NCBI GenBank assembly: GCA_947460525.1
Contig: CANHIV010000019.1
Coordinates: forward strand, 1-8,722
From: Flavobacteriales bacterium
GTDB lineage: Bacteria; Bacteroidota; Bacteroidia; Flavobacteriales_D; Sanyastnellaceae
Direction: 5' to 3'
Length of the DNA: 8,722 nt
Made by a program: the position numbers and the translations under genes. Under the pieces are notes generated by a model that was not told the DNA's origin, searched no databases, and was given only the letters and a program-made list of their open reading frames with translations. This document shows, one piece after another, positions 1 through 6,554 of the stretch; position 1 is the first letter of the stretch; every line of letters starts with the position of its first letter.

Positions 1-255
1 GGGATCGTTTAGATTGTAGAAACATGCCAACCAAACTTTGCCTTTCAATGAATCTGAGTTGAATGAATTGCCCAAATCACTTCTGACACCATCAAACTTC
101 ACGAAATGTTGGGTTTCTATTGTATCACCTTGCAAATGGGCCGCATCGAAATAGGGCAATGTGCTAAAATGATGCGTGCCCATCACCCCAAAAAAGATGA
201 CCCAAACGAGTGGAAATAAAAAAAGTACACCTCCTAAGAAGATGTACTTTCTCAT
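1..255 (-). CDS. SCO1/SenC-like protein, N-terminal 85 residues (cut by left edge)
   Basis: Only the N-terminus is present. It has a short basic start (MRKY), one hydrophobic segment at about residues 5-25 that should act as a membrane anchor or uncleaved signal, then an HHFSTLPYF stretch typical of Bacteroidota SCO proteins encoded after oxidase subunit IV, and then LKGKVWLACFYNLNDP at residues 70-85. The last part aligns with the strand-and-loop that normally reads GKVYVxxFFFTxCP in SCO proteins. SCO proteins are thioredoxin-fold factors outside the membrane that deliver copper to, or reduce, subunit II. Here the position of the first CxxxC cysteine is an aspartate (residue 84), and a cysteine lies six residues earlier (C78), so copper binding is doubtful. 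The start at 255 is preferred because an A-rich run precedes it. An in-frame ATG at 270 would add five residues (MESKK). The gap to the subunit IV gene is 25 bp, so it probably belongs to the same operon. The SCO assignment rests on context and N-terminal resemblance. Confidence 0.72.
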   Translation of the reverse strand, partial: MRKYIFLGGVLFLFPLVWVIFFGVMGTHHFSTLPYFDAAHLQGDTIETQHFVKFDGVRSDLGNSFNSDSLKGKVWLACFYNLNDP

Positions 256-280
256 TTTTTTCGATTCCATTGAAATATAC

Positions 281-658
281 TTATCTCCAAATAGAATTGG
301 CTTCTTGTATAGCTACTCCTTCATAGAGTCCGATGAATATCAAATACATGATAAACAAAGCATATGGCAGAAGAACAACGTATTTCAAATTTTTCTTTTC
401 ATCGCCCAAATGCATAAAGATGAGGACAATGTAGGCTGCTTTTACTAGGGTCAAAACCAAGAAAGTCAATTTGATGGTTTCCCAAGCAAATGTTCCATTC
501 CTTTTGAAAGCAACACCCATGAACACTTCAATGATTGTGATTGCTGTCAATAATGCTGTTACAGCAAACAATTTCTTTCTGATCTTCTTGCCCTCTTCCT
601 CAGAGTGAGTAGCATTGATCGCGTAGCTGTCGTTTACAATTAAATCGTCTCTTTCCAT
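281..658 (-). CDS. cytochrome c oxidase subunit IV family protein
   Basis: A 125-residue membrane protein of the prokaryotic COX4/CyoD-CtaF type. It is a small subunit of a heme-copper terminal oxidase, involved in assembly or stability rather than catalysis. Three hydrophobic helices are visible at about residues 29-50, 61-82 and 91-113. The second ends in IFMHLGDEKKN, the family's typical end-of-helix motif (FMHLK/G plus charges). The N-terminal 28 residues are polar and charged, which is a common extension in Bacteroidota. It lies 14 bp downstream of the longer subunit III gene and 25 bp upstream of the SCO-like gene, which fits an oxidase operon. No Shine-Dalgarno sequence precedes the ATG. 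The family call is firm. Which oxidase it serves cannot be told because subunit I is outside the window. Confidence 0.9.
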   Translation of the reverse strand: MERDDLIVNDSYAINATHSEEEGKKIRKKLFAVTALLTAITIIEVFMGVAFKRNGTFAWETIKLTFLVLTLVKAAYIVLIFMHLGDEKKNLKYVVLLPYALFIMYLIFIGLYEGVAIQEANSIWR

Positions 659-672
659 GACTCAAATAAGAA

Positions 673-1713
673 TTAGATTAGATAGAAGAAGGTGAATACG
701 AATACCCATACCAAGTCAACAAAGTGCCAATACAAACCAATCTTTTCGATGGTTTCATAGTGACCTCTTCTTTCGAACTCACCACCCAATGCCATGAACC
801 ACACAATGATATTGATAACAACACCAGAGAATACGTGGAAACCATGGAAACCAGTAACGAAGAAAAAGAAGTTAGCGTATTGCTGTTGAATCGCATATTC
901 ATTCTTGTGCATGTTGGCACCAAAAGCCATTGTTCCGTCTGCTTTGGCATCCCACAACTTCTGACAATCTTCACCTTTAACAGTTACTTTGCGAATGTCC
1001 TTTCCGTCCTTGTGAACCAAAACATACTTATTCAAAATCAATTCAGTTGGCTTCAAGCTGTTCACATCAACGTGCGATGGTGCAGCGTGTGCTTCTGTGT
1101 GCTCACCATGACCACCATGCCCATGCTCTGCTGCAGGAGCGGCTTCATGTCCGCCTTCCATCGCGTGCTCATATTCATGCCCGAAATCAGAAGTCATATT
1201 GACCCATGAACCTGCATTCAATGTCATCTCAACTTTTTCACCATTGTCCAACTCACCAGTAACAGTAAGTGACTTGTTTACTTGGAAACCGCCACCTGAT
1301 CCGTGGATAAAGTGAGACCATTCCCAAGCCTGTGAGCCCAAGAAGAAGAAACCACCAATGATGGTGTATCCCAACCATTTGATTACACCCTTCTTGTCAC
1401 GACGATGTCCAGCTTCAACAGCCAATACCATTGTCACAGAAGAAATGATCAAAATGAAAGTCATCAATGCCACGTACATCAATGGATATGATCCATGCAA
1501 GCCCGGCAAAGCTTCAAACACTTGCTCCCCTACGGGCCATGGTTCAGAGCTACTGTGACGAATAACGCCATAAGCGGTTAATAATCCTCCAAAAGTCAAT
1601 GCATCTGATACCAAAAAGTACCACATCATCATCTTTCCATAGGAAACGGCAAAAGGAGAGGCATTACCACCCCAAAGTTCATCCTTGCTTAAATTTTTTG
1701 TATGTCCAGCCAT
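673..1713 (-). CDS. ctaE: cytochrome c oxidase subunit III, long form with His-rich loop
   Basis: A 346-residue heme-copper oxidase subunit III. Five membrane helices are visible at about residues 27-50, 78-99, 111-130, 278-308 and 326-346. Family motifs include MMMWYFLVSDALTFGG in helix 1, FFFVTGFHGFHVFSG in helix 4 and LYWHFVDLVWVFVF in helix 5. Positive charges (HRRDKK, FERR) lie in the helix 2-3 and 4-5 loops, so the helix 3-4 loop should face the periplasm. That loop is about 135 residues long (roughly 138-272), where ordinary subunit III has a short one, and it explains the extra length. Nine histidines fall in residues 179-214 (for example EHGHGGHGEHTEAH). Insertions at this site are known in Bacteroidota subunit III proteins, but a metal-binding role here is inference. 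The gene follows a shorter subunit III paralogue after a 104 bp spacer and precedes subunit IV by 14 bp. Confidence 0.93.
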   Translation of the reverse strand: MAGHTKNLSKDELWGGNASPFAVSYGKMMMWYFLVSDALTFGGLLTAYGVIRHSSSEPWPVGEQVFEALPGLHGSYPLMYVALMTFILIISSVTMVLAVEAGHRRDKKGVIKWLGYTIIGGFFFLGSQAWEWSHFIHGSGGGFQVNKSLTVTGELDNGEKVEMTLNAGSWVNMTSDFGHEYEHAMEGGHEAAPAAEHGHGGHGEHTEAHAAPSHVDVNSLKPTELILNKYVLVHKDGKDIRKVTVKGEDCQKLWDAKADGTMAFGANMHKNEYAIQQQYANFFFFVTGFHGFHVFSGVVINIIVWFMALGGEFERRGHYETIEKIGLYWHFVDLVWVFVFTFFYLI

Positions 1714-1817
1714 GGTTTATGGTTTTCGGTTGCAATGATAACAATAAATCTCAAACGAGCGAATAGAGAAATTGAAATTTAATTGGTTGTTGCAAGTGAT
1801 TCGTAATTTTTTTTCGT
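1714..1817. other. 104 bp spacer between the two subunit III genes
   Basis: This is the largest non-coding gap in the window. It is AT-rich and contains no ORF, no GC-rich hairpin and no convincing Bacteroidota promoter (TTG with TAnnTTTG). Two small structures are visible. One is an imperfect direct repeat, GTTGCAATGAT at 1729-1739 and GTTGCAAGTGAT at 1789-1800, starting 60 bp apart. The other is an AT-only inverted repeat AAATT-GA-AATTT at 1769-1780. An A-run on the minus strand follows the upstream gene's stop but has no stem in front of it, so it is not a credible intrinsic terminator. The spacer could hold an internal promoter or mRNA processing site for the long subunit III gene, but nothing here proves it. 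Confidence 0.4.
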
Positions 1818-2585
1818 TTAGTAGATGTAAAAAATAAACAAGAAAAGGTAAGTCCATAGAATGCCCATAAAATGCCAATACATACCATTGGCATATAAAC
1901 TCATCCAATTTTCTTGATTTAATGTTCGCGTTCTCAATCGATTAAGATTGACCAACAAGTAAATCAATCCCAAGGCCAAGTGCAAAATATGCACATACAC
2001 CAATACACTGATCAATGCTCCAGATGCATTAAACGTTGACATCACCTCTGTCGTCTTGGGTCGTGAATGATTTGCATCATCATTTGCAAAAAACTGACCA
2101 TTCCATAATACCAAAGGTTGCCCTTTGTATTCAATCCAATAGTCCGTTCCGTATTCCCCTGTAAATTTTCCCAAAGGATTCCATTTGGTCACTGTCATCC
2201 CTTTATCATTGATGGTTTGGGTATAGCCCATTCCCTTTGACGAAAGTTGATTCCATCCTGATGTTTGAAATATTGTAAATACAATCCCCAAGATGAAGGT
2301 CAACGCTACCATGGTCATGGTTTTTTTGACATCTCCTGTTCTTAGGCTTTTTACTCCTAACCACATGGTTAAGCTCGACAATACAATGGCCGCAATACTT
2401 CCCCAAAAAACCGTTGGCACTTGAACATGCATCCACATGATCTTGCCCTTTAGCACAATTAAAGCCGAAGTGATTCCGCCAAATAGCATGACCACTGCAA
2501 AGATGATCAACCACATCATCATTTTCTTTGTTCTCAATTTGACTTCAGGAGTCGCTTCTTGAAAAACATCCATTTTATCACTCAT
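1818..2585 (-). CDS. cytochrome c oxidase subunit III, short paralogue
   Basis: A 255-residue subunit III family protein, paralogous to the longer copy downstream. Helices are visible at about residues 22-45, 57-77, 90-108, 187-213 and 232-255. It starts its first helix with KKMMMWLIIF, close to the GKMMMWYFLV of the long copy, and ends with MYWHFMGILWTYLFLFIFYIY, matching the family's YWHFVDxxW helix with some drift (the acidic D is replaced by G). Loops 2-3 and 4-5 carry basic residues (KSLRTGDVKK, NRLRTR), giving the same topology, with an insert of about 75 residues between helices 3 and 4 facing out. In Bacteroidota two adjacent subunit III genes of this kind commonly follow cyoE. One may correspond to a split of roles or a regulatory copy, but this is not established here. 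It starts 7 bp after the cyoE stop, without a Shine-Dalgarno sequence. Confidence 0.9.
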   Translation of the reverse strand: MSDKMDVFQEATPEVKLRTKKMMMWLIIFAVVMLFGGITSALIVLKGKIMWMHVQVPTVFWGSIAAIVLSSLTMWLGVKSLRTGDVKKTMTMVALTFILGIVFTIFQTSGWNQLSSKGMGYTQTINDKGMTVTKWNPLGKFTGEYGTDYWIEYKGQPLVLWNGQFFANDDANHSRPKTTEVMSTFNASGALISVLVYVHILHLALGLIYLLVNLNRLRTRTLNQENWMSLYANGMYWHFMGILWTYLFLFIFYIY

Positions 2586-2592
2586 ATACTTG

Positions 2593-3462
2593 TTATATCT
2601 GATTCATTACGTAAATGATCTGCACTACTGGCAGATATATAAATGATGCGAACATCAATTTCTTTGCATCCTTTACTTCACAAGACTTGTACAATTGCAC
2701 TGCATAATAGGACATGAGCACGCCCATTAATACCGCCACAATCATGGCCCAATTGCCCACCATGGGATGTTGAACTGGAATTGCCCAAGGCAACATGCCT
2801 ACTGGAATAAGAAAGAAGGTATAGATTAAAATCTGAAATGCGCTTTTTTTAGAGCGACCTTCCTCAAAAGGCAACAGCTTGTATCCCGCTCTGGAATAAT
2901 CGTCTTGCAAAACCCAGGCAATGGCCCAAAAATGGGGGAACTGCCACATGAACTGCACCGCGAATAAAATACCTGCCTCCAAACTAAATTGACCTGTATG
3001 CGCCAGATAGCCAATCATGGGAGGAATTGCTCCCGGTATTGCTCCGACAAAAACAGCTATACTTGAAATTCTCTTCAATGGTGTATAGACAAATACATAA
3101 AGGACAAAAGCGGATAATCCCAATACTCCGGAAGCCAAGTTTAATCCCGACCACAACAGCGCTACACCAACAACAGCAACAGAAAGTGAGATGACGGTTG
3201 CCATTCTCAAAGTCATTCGGTCTTGAGGCAAAGGGCGGTTCATGGTTCTGTGCATCAATTTATCCAATTCGATTTCCCAAACCTGATTCATTCCATTGCT
3301 ACCAGCGGTAAGTAGGATTCCTCCAAAAATCAGATACATCAATTCAACAGCATCCCAAACTTCAACGGCCATTCCATAACCTGTGACAGAACTAACAATC
3401 ACCAAGGCAGAAAGTCTTAGTTTAAATAATACCGCTAAATCTTTGATAAAGGAATTTTTCAT
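2593..3462 (-). CDS. cyoE: protoheme IX farnesyltransferase (heme O synthase)
   Basis: A UbiA-family prenyltransferase of 289 residues that transfers a farnesyl group to heme b, giving heme O for the oxidase in the inner membrane. The first aspartate-rich motif region is clear at about residues 59-80: N59-Q-x-x-E63-x-x-x-D67 followed by LMHRTMNRPLP. Further motifs are YTPLKRIS (126-133), GAIPGAIPPMIGY (140-152) and QFPHFWAIAW followed by DDYSRAGYKLLP (174-198), all characteristic of CyoE/CtaB. Eight or nine hydrophobic segments are visible, as expected. The start at the ATG of 3462 was chosen because it gives the usual family length. The open frame extends upstream only to a TTG at 3498, and those bases look more like part of a promoter. 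The gene heads the oxidase cluster, 7 bp before the short subunit III gene and 60 bp after the DUF2256 gene. Confidence 0.95.
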   Translation of the reverse strand: MKNSFIKDLAVLFKLRLSALVIVSSVTGYGMAVEVWDAVELMYLIFGGILLTAGSNGMNQVWEIELDKLMHRTMNRPLPQDRMTLRMATVISLSVAVVGVALLWSGLNLASGVLGLSAFVLYVFVYTPLKRISSIAVFVGAIPGAIPPMIGYLAHTGQFSLEAGILFAVQFMWQFPHFWAIAWVLQDDYSRAGYKLLPFEEGRSKKSAFQILIYTFFLIPVGMLPWAIPVQHPMVGNWAMIVAVLMGVLMSYYAVQLYKSCEVKDAKKLMFASFIYLPVVQIIYVMNQI

Positions 3463-3470
3463 CTTCGGGG

Positions 3471-3498
3471 CGAAATTAAGACCAAAAGAGAACCACAA
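3471..3498 (-). promoter_or_regulatory. possible Bacteroidota-type promoter for cyoE
   Basis: On the minus strand a TTG (3498-3496) is followed after 17 bases by TAATTTCG (3478-3471). The Bacteroidota primary sigma consensus is TTG, about 19 bases, then TAnnTTTG, so this differs at one fixed position and by two bases in spacing. Transcription would start only a few bases before the cyoE ATG at 3462, leaving an almost leaderless mRNA. The match is weak enough to be chance, and cyoE may instead be read from the sppA transcript. Confidence 0.27.
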
Positions 3499-3522
3499 CG
3501 CTGAACAATTAAAAAACTTTCA

Positions 3523-3687
3523 TCAACCTTTCTTTTCATCCGTTTTTCCCGTGCGCCGGCAGCGCTCACTGCAATAAATAACATTGATCCAGTCCCGCTC
3601 CCATTTTTTGCGCCAAGAAAAAGGGCGCTGACAAACCGGACAAATTTTGGTGGGTAAATCTGATTTTAAAATTCGCTTATTGCCCAT
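3523..3687 (-). CDS. DUF2256 family small zinc-ribbon protein
   Basis: A 54-residue protein that matches the DUF2256 family over nearly its whole length: a basic start, the DLPTK lead-in, then [19 protein letters not shown] and [10 protein letters not shown]. Four cysteines (C16, C19, C39, C43) in CxxC...CxxxC spacing suggest one bound zinc. The conserved tryptophans and basic residues could fit nucleic-acid contact, but the function is unknown. The ATG at 3687 was chosen because it gives the normal family length and overlaps the end of the upstream methyltransferase gene by 11 bp, suggesting coupled translation. The frame extends further only to a GTG at 3729 deep inside that gene. In other genomes DUF2256 genes often lie next to photolyase/cryptochrome genes; here the partner is an RNA methyltransferase. 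Confidence 0.85.
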   Translation of the reverse strand: MGNKRILKSDLPTKICPVCQRPFSWRKKWERDWINVIYCSERCRRTGKTDEKKG

Positions 3688-4216
3688 CTTGAAAATTGCG
3701 CACCCATTGGTAGATGGCCATTCCTGCACTCACCGCCACATTCAAAGAATGTTTGGTCCCGTATTGGGTAATCTCCCAACACCCATCACACAACTGCAAA
3801 GCTTCATCACTTACCCCAGTTACTTCATTGCCCAATATCAATACTGTTGGCTGACCCTTCAAATTCATGGTTTCCAAGGGCACACTGCCTTGTGTCTGCT
3901 CCAATGCCCATATGGCATAGCCCTTGTCTTTCCAATGTTGAATGGCCGAATCAATTTTTTCAAAGTGTTGCCAATTTACAGAATCACATGAGCCGAGCGC
4001 TGTCTTCAGTATCTCTCTATGCGGAGGCACTGGGGTAAAGCCAATGCATACGACAGCTTCTAAAGCAAACGCATCTGCAGTTCTGAAAACACTGCCAACA
4101 TTTAGTCCACTTCTCACTTGATCCAAAATGACCACCAGCGGGAATTTAGACATGGACTTGAATTCGGAAACATCCTTCCTATTCAATTCATCCATCGACT
4201 TTTTCTGCGTCTCCAT
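3677..4216 (-). CDS. SpoU/TrmH-family RNA 2'-O-methyltransferase
   Basis: A 179-residue SPOUT-class methyltransferase, which transfers methyl from S-adenosylmethionine to a ribose 2'-OH of tRNA or rRNA. All three SpoU motifs are visible. Motif 1 is [20 protein letters not shown] (31-50), with the catalytic-type N39 and R45. Motif 2 is [15 protein letters not shown] (126-140). Motif 3 is [23 protein letters not shown] (149-171), which forms the knotted cofactor site; it reads [10 protein letters not shown] where the family commonly has MxGxxxSLNVS. No separate RNA-binding N-terminal domain is present: only about 22 polar residues precede the catalytic fold, as in the short TrmH/TrmL-like group. 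The exact target nucleotide cannot be told. The ATG directly follows the sppA stop (TAAATG) and has an unusually good Shine-Dalgarno inside the sppA end. Its 3' end overlaps the DUF2256 gene. Confidence 0.93.
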   Translation of the reverse strand: METQKKSMDELNRKDVSEFKSMSKFPLVVILDQVRSGLNVGSVFRTADAFALEAVVCIGFTPVPPHREILKTALGSCDSVNWQHFEKIDSAIQHWKDKGYAIWALEQTQGSVPLETMNLKGQPTVLILGNEVTGVSDEALQLCDGCWEITQYGTKHSLNVAVSAGMAIYQWVRNFQDGQ

Positions 4217-5998
4217 TTACTTCACCTCCCAAACAAATGGCAGTCTTGCATAAACACCGGGCTTTGCCACCATCGATCTCAATTGTTTGTATGCGGGGTA
4301 TTGTTCCCCTGCCAATTCTTTCAATAAAATATCTTGTTTTGCTTCTGCTACCCCACCTAGCAATTCTGTGAATGGGTCCACCATCTTAGGAAAAGCTTTG
4401 GTCTTTGCGTCGTCCGCCATTCCTGCCTTTTGGGCTGCAAACTTCACAGCTTCCGCCAATCCGCCCAATTCATCTACCAATCCAATTTTCTTGGCTTCTG
4501 TTCCTGTCCAAACGCGTCCTCTCGCAATGCTATCCACTTGGGCTATGGTCATGCCGCGGCCTTTGGAAACACGACTAAGGAAATCATCATAAATCCCAAT
4601 GATCATATCATTCATCTTCTGCATTTCCATCTCATCAAATGGTTTTAACACTGAAAAATAATCTGCATGAGAATGGGTTTCTACTCTATCCACCGTAATG
4701 CCCAATTTGTGGTCCAAGAAGGATTGTAGATTGGGTACAATGCCAAACACTCCAATAGAACCTGTAATGGTTTGGGGGTTGGCAAAAATTCTATCCGCGC
4801 TTGCCGAAATATAATAACCACCTGATGCTGCATAATCTCCCATACTCACAACAAAAGGTTTTCCCGCCAACTTGATCAATTCTGTCTCTCTCCAAATAAT
4901 ATCTGAAGCCAAGGCACTTCCACCAGGAGAGTTGACACGAAAGACAATGGCCTTGGCATGCTCATCCAATCTCGCTTTTCTTAAGGCTGCAGCTATTCGG
5001 TCACTTCCAATGACGTCATCACTTCCTTTTCCTTGCTGAATTTCACCTACGGCATAGACCACCGCAATGTAATCTTCCTGTTCAAAATCCAAATTCACCT
5101 CATGGTTCATCTCACGGTAATCTGCATATTGAACAAATGGTGTTTTTTCCGTTAAAGACTTGCCGATCTTTTCATTGACGATGGCCAAAACTTCATCATA
5201 ATATTTCAAACCATCCAACGCCTTTGCCTTGATGGCTTCTTTCGGCGTTAGGAATGACAAGTTTTCTGCAGCTTGGTTCAATACCTCCGCAGAAATCTGT
5301 CTGGATTGGGCAATCTCACCCACCATTTGATTCCAGATTTGTCCCAACAGCAATGTCATCTGCTCACGGTTGGGTTCTGAAAGATGATCATAGATAAATG
5401 GTTCAACGGCACTCTTAAATTTGTTATCTCTCCCTCTGATCACTTGCGCTTCAATTTCCAATCTATCCAACATGTTTTTAAAGAACATGGACTCACCATT
5501 CAATCCTTTCCAGTCCATCATTCCTGTAGGATACATGTACACCTCATTGGCACAAGAAGCGATGTAATAATCCCCTTGCGACAAATTTTCTCCGTAGGCA
5601 ATGACCCACTTGCCAGAAAGTTTAAACTCCATAAGCATATCACGCACCTCCTTCAAAGTTCCAGGTGCTCCGGATACCCCGCCCATTTCTAACAAAAGCC
5701 CTGATATATGCTCGTCGGTCATGGCTTTTCTCAAGTCCTTTCTCAACAAATCCAAATAAAGGTTGTCTTTCTTACTGAAAGTATTGAAATCAAAATTCAA
5801 CCCTTCTTCATTACCGCGCTCTAAAATTGGCTGATTGAGTGTTATGCGCAGTACAGACATCTCTGACAACGCACCACCATGGTCACTCATAGACGAAGCG
5901 ACGAGACCAATAACCAATAAAATAAACAAAATAACAGCAGCAGCAAAAGCTAAAAAGGTGCCGATCATTGCGGCCAAAATGGTTTTTCCGAAAGACAT
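4217..5998 (-). CDS. sppA: signal peptide peptidase SppA, 67K type (protease IV)
   Basis: A 593-residue membrane-anchored serine protease that cleaves leftover signal peptides after secretion. A single hydrophobic anchor at about residues 7-35 is followed by two tandem SppA/ClpP-like domains. The catalytic Ser-Lys pair is split between the halves as in the E. coli long form: the lysine is K195 in NKFKSAVEPF and the serine is S392 in SMGDYAASGGYYIS. Also present are the oxyanion-region motif VNSPGGSALASD (355-366) and TGSIGVFG (412-419). Length and the two-domain layout match the 67K type rather than the short single-domain form. The ATG at 5998 is the first in frame and is followed by a basic residue then the anchor. 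It is divergent from folK across 64 bp and abuts the SpoU-family gene, so it probably leads the minus-strand transcript. Confidence 0.96.
   Translation of the reverse strand: MSFGKTILAAMIGTFLAFAAAVILFILLVIGLVASSMSDHGGALSEMSVLRITLNQPILERGNEEGLNFDFNTFSKKDNLYLDLLRKDLRKAMTDEHISGLLLEMGGVSGAPGTLKEVRDMLMEFKLSGKWVIAYGENLSQGDYYIASCANEVYMYPTGMMDWKGLNGESMFFKNMLDRLEIEAQVIRGRDNKFKSAVEPFIYDHLSEPNREQMTLLLGQIWNQMVGEIAQSRQISAEVLNQAAENLSFLTPKEAIKAKALDGLKYYDEVLAIVNEKIGKSLTEKTPFVQYADYREMNHEVNLDFEQEDYIAVVYAVGEIQQGKGSDDVIGSDRIAAALRKARLDEHAKAIVFRVNSPGGSALASDIIWRETELIKLAGKPFVVSMGDYAASGGYYISASADRIFANPQTITGSIGVFGIVPNLQSFLDHKLGITVDRVETHSHADYFSVLKPFDEMEMQKMNDMIIGIYDDFLSRVSKGRGMTIAQVDSIARGRVWTGTEAKKIGLVDELGGLAEAVKFAAQKAGMADDAKTKAFPKMVDPFTELLGGVAEAKQDILLKELAGEQYPAYKQLRSMVAKPGVYARLPFVWEVK
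4222..4230 (-). promoter_or_regulatory. strong Shine-Dalgarno for the SpoU-family gene, inside the sppA 3' end
   Basis: The minus strand reads GGGAGGTGA, then AGTAA and the ATG at 4216. That is a near-perfect match to the anti-Shine-Dalgarno with normal spacing (8 bases from GGGAGG to ATG). The same bases encode the last residues of SppA (WEVK). None of the other starts in this window shows such a site, as expected for Bacteroidota, which rarely use them. It supports the chosen start and coupled translation, though the match could be chance. Confidence 0.5.
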
Positions 5999-6062
5999 AT
6001 ACTAAAGTTTGGGTGAGCGAATCTATAACCAAATCTGAATAATTGATACTACTTTCGTGGCC
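5999..6062. promoter_or_regulatory. divergent promoter region between sppA and folK
   Basis: This 64 bp gap separates two head-to-head genes, so it, or the edges of the genes, must contain promoters in both directions. Toward folK, TACTTTCG at 6050-6057 resembles the Bacteroidota -7 box TAnnTTTG with one mismatch and sits directly before the ATG, which would give a leaderless or very short leader mRNA. No TTG is found at the expected distance upstream. Toward sppA, the candidates on the minus strand are CAGATTTG and TAGATTCG, each one base off, also without a clear -33 element. The existence of promoters is inferred from gene layout; the exact boxes are uncertain. Confidence 0.4.
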
Positions 6063-6554
6063 ATGATGGATTCTTTAGTCTTTTTTAGTATTGGTGGAAA
6101 TTTGGGAGATCGATTGGCCTTAATTGAGGAAACAACAGATTTTATCGATTTCAACATTGGCGATGTTGTTTTGCGCTCTGGCATCTATGAAACGCCAGGT
6201 TGGGAAATGCCCGAGGAGACCCCCCAATTCTACAATTGTGTTTTGGGTGTAAAAACCGATTTGAGTCTTGCTCAAATCAAAAAAGAAATACAAGAAATCG
6301 ATGAGTACTATGGCCGACAAAGAACCGAAGGGATTTACCAAAGTCGTGAGATGGATGTCGATGTGCTGTTGTACAAAGGTCAAATTGCAGAAGAGCCTTT
6401 GGTTGTCCCGCATGCCAAAATGCATTTGCGCTCTTTTGTCCTAACACCCCTTGCTGAAATCGCCGGTGAATTGGAACATCCGTCATCAAAAAAAAACATT
6501 TCAGCCTTACTTGCTGAATTAAAAGACGCACCAGTTCCCGTTAAAATCGCATGA
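6063..6554 (+). CDS. folK: 2-amino-4-hydroxy-6-hydroxymethyldihydropteridine pyrophosphokinase (HPPK)
   Basis: A 163-residue stand-alone HPPK, which transfers pyrophosphate from ATP to 6-hydroxymethyl-7,8-dihydropterin in folate synthesis. Visible motifs are FFSIGGNLGDR (7-17), YETPGW (42-47), QFYNCVLGVKT (55-65) and SREMDVDVLLY (94-104). In the last, D98 and D100 correspond to the two magnesium-binding aspartates of the family signature. VPHAKMHLRSFVLTPLAEIA (115-134) gives the usual PHPxxxxRxFVLxPLxEI element. Length fits a single-domain enzyme without fused folB or folP. The open frame reaches a GTG at 6057, but ATGs at 6063 and 6066 are better starts because the protein body begins immediately after them. 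Its stop overlaps the kinase start as ATGA. Adjacent folK and deoxynucleoside kinase genes are a frequent Bacteroidota arrangement. Confidence 0.95.
   Translation: MMDSLVFFSIGGNLGDRLALIEETTDFIDFNIGDVVLRSGIYETPGWEMPEETPQFYNCVLGVKTDLSLAQIKKEIQEIDEYYGRQRTEGIYQSREMDVDVLLYKGQIAEEPLVVPHAKMHLRSFVLTPLAEIAGELEHPSSKKNISALLAELKDAPVPVKIA

Noticed and set aside
176..448. 90-codon plus-strand open frame
   Set aside because: It lies antisense to the SCO-like and subunit IV genes, both of which have clear family motifs; its own translation has no recognisable domain.
724..1209. 161-codon plus-strand open frame
   Set aside because: It is antisense to the long subunit III gene and includes the shadow of its repetitive His/Gly codons, which tends to open the opposite frame. 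No family resemblance.
2206..2514. 102-codon minus-strand frame inside the short subunit III gene
   Set aside because: Alternate frame of a gene with well-preserved membrane helices; the translation resembles no family.
3463..3498. 12-residue N-terminal extension of cyoE
   Set aside because: It would need a TTG start, and the family begins near the ATG at 3462; the TTG fits better as part of a possible promoter.
3463..3522. Intrinsic terminator between the DUF2256 gene and cyoE
   Set aside because: There is a T-rich run on the minus strand but no GC-rich stem before it, so no hairpin terminator is supported.
3688..3729. 14-residue N-terminal extension of the DUF2256 protein
   Set aside because: It would start at GTG deep inside the methyltransferase gene, and the family is normally about 50 residues, matching the ATG at 3687.
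6008..6033. TTTGG...CCAAA inverted repeat in the divergent spacer
   Set aside because: Arms are only five bases with a 16-base gap, which is expected by chance; not strong enough to call an operator.
6057..6062. GTG start for folK
   Set aside because: Two ATGs follow within nine bases, and the GTG overlaps the candidate -7 promoter box.
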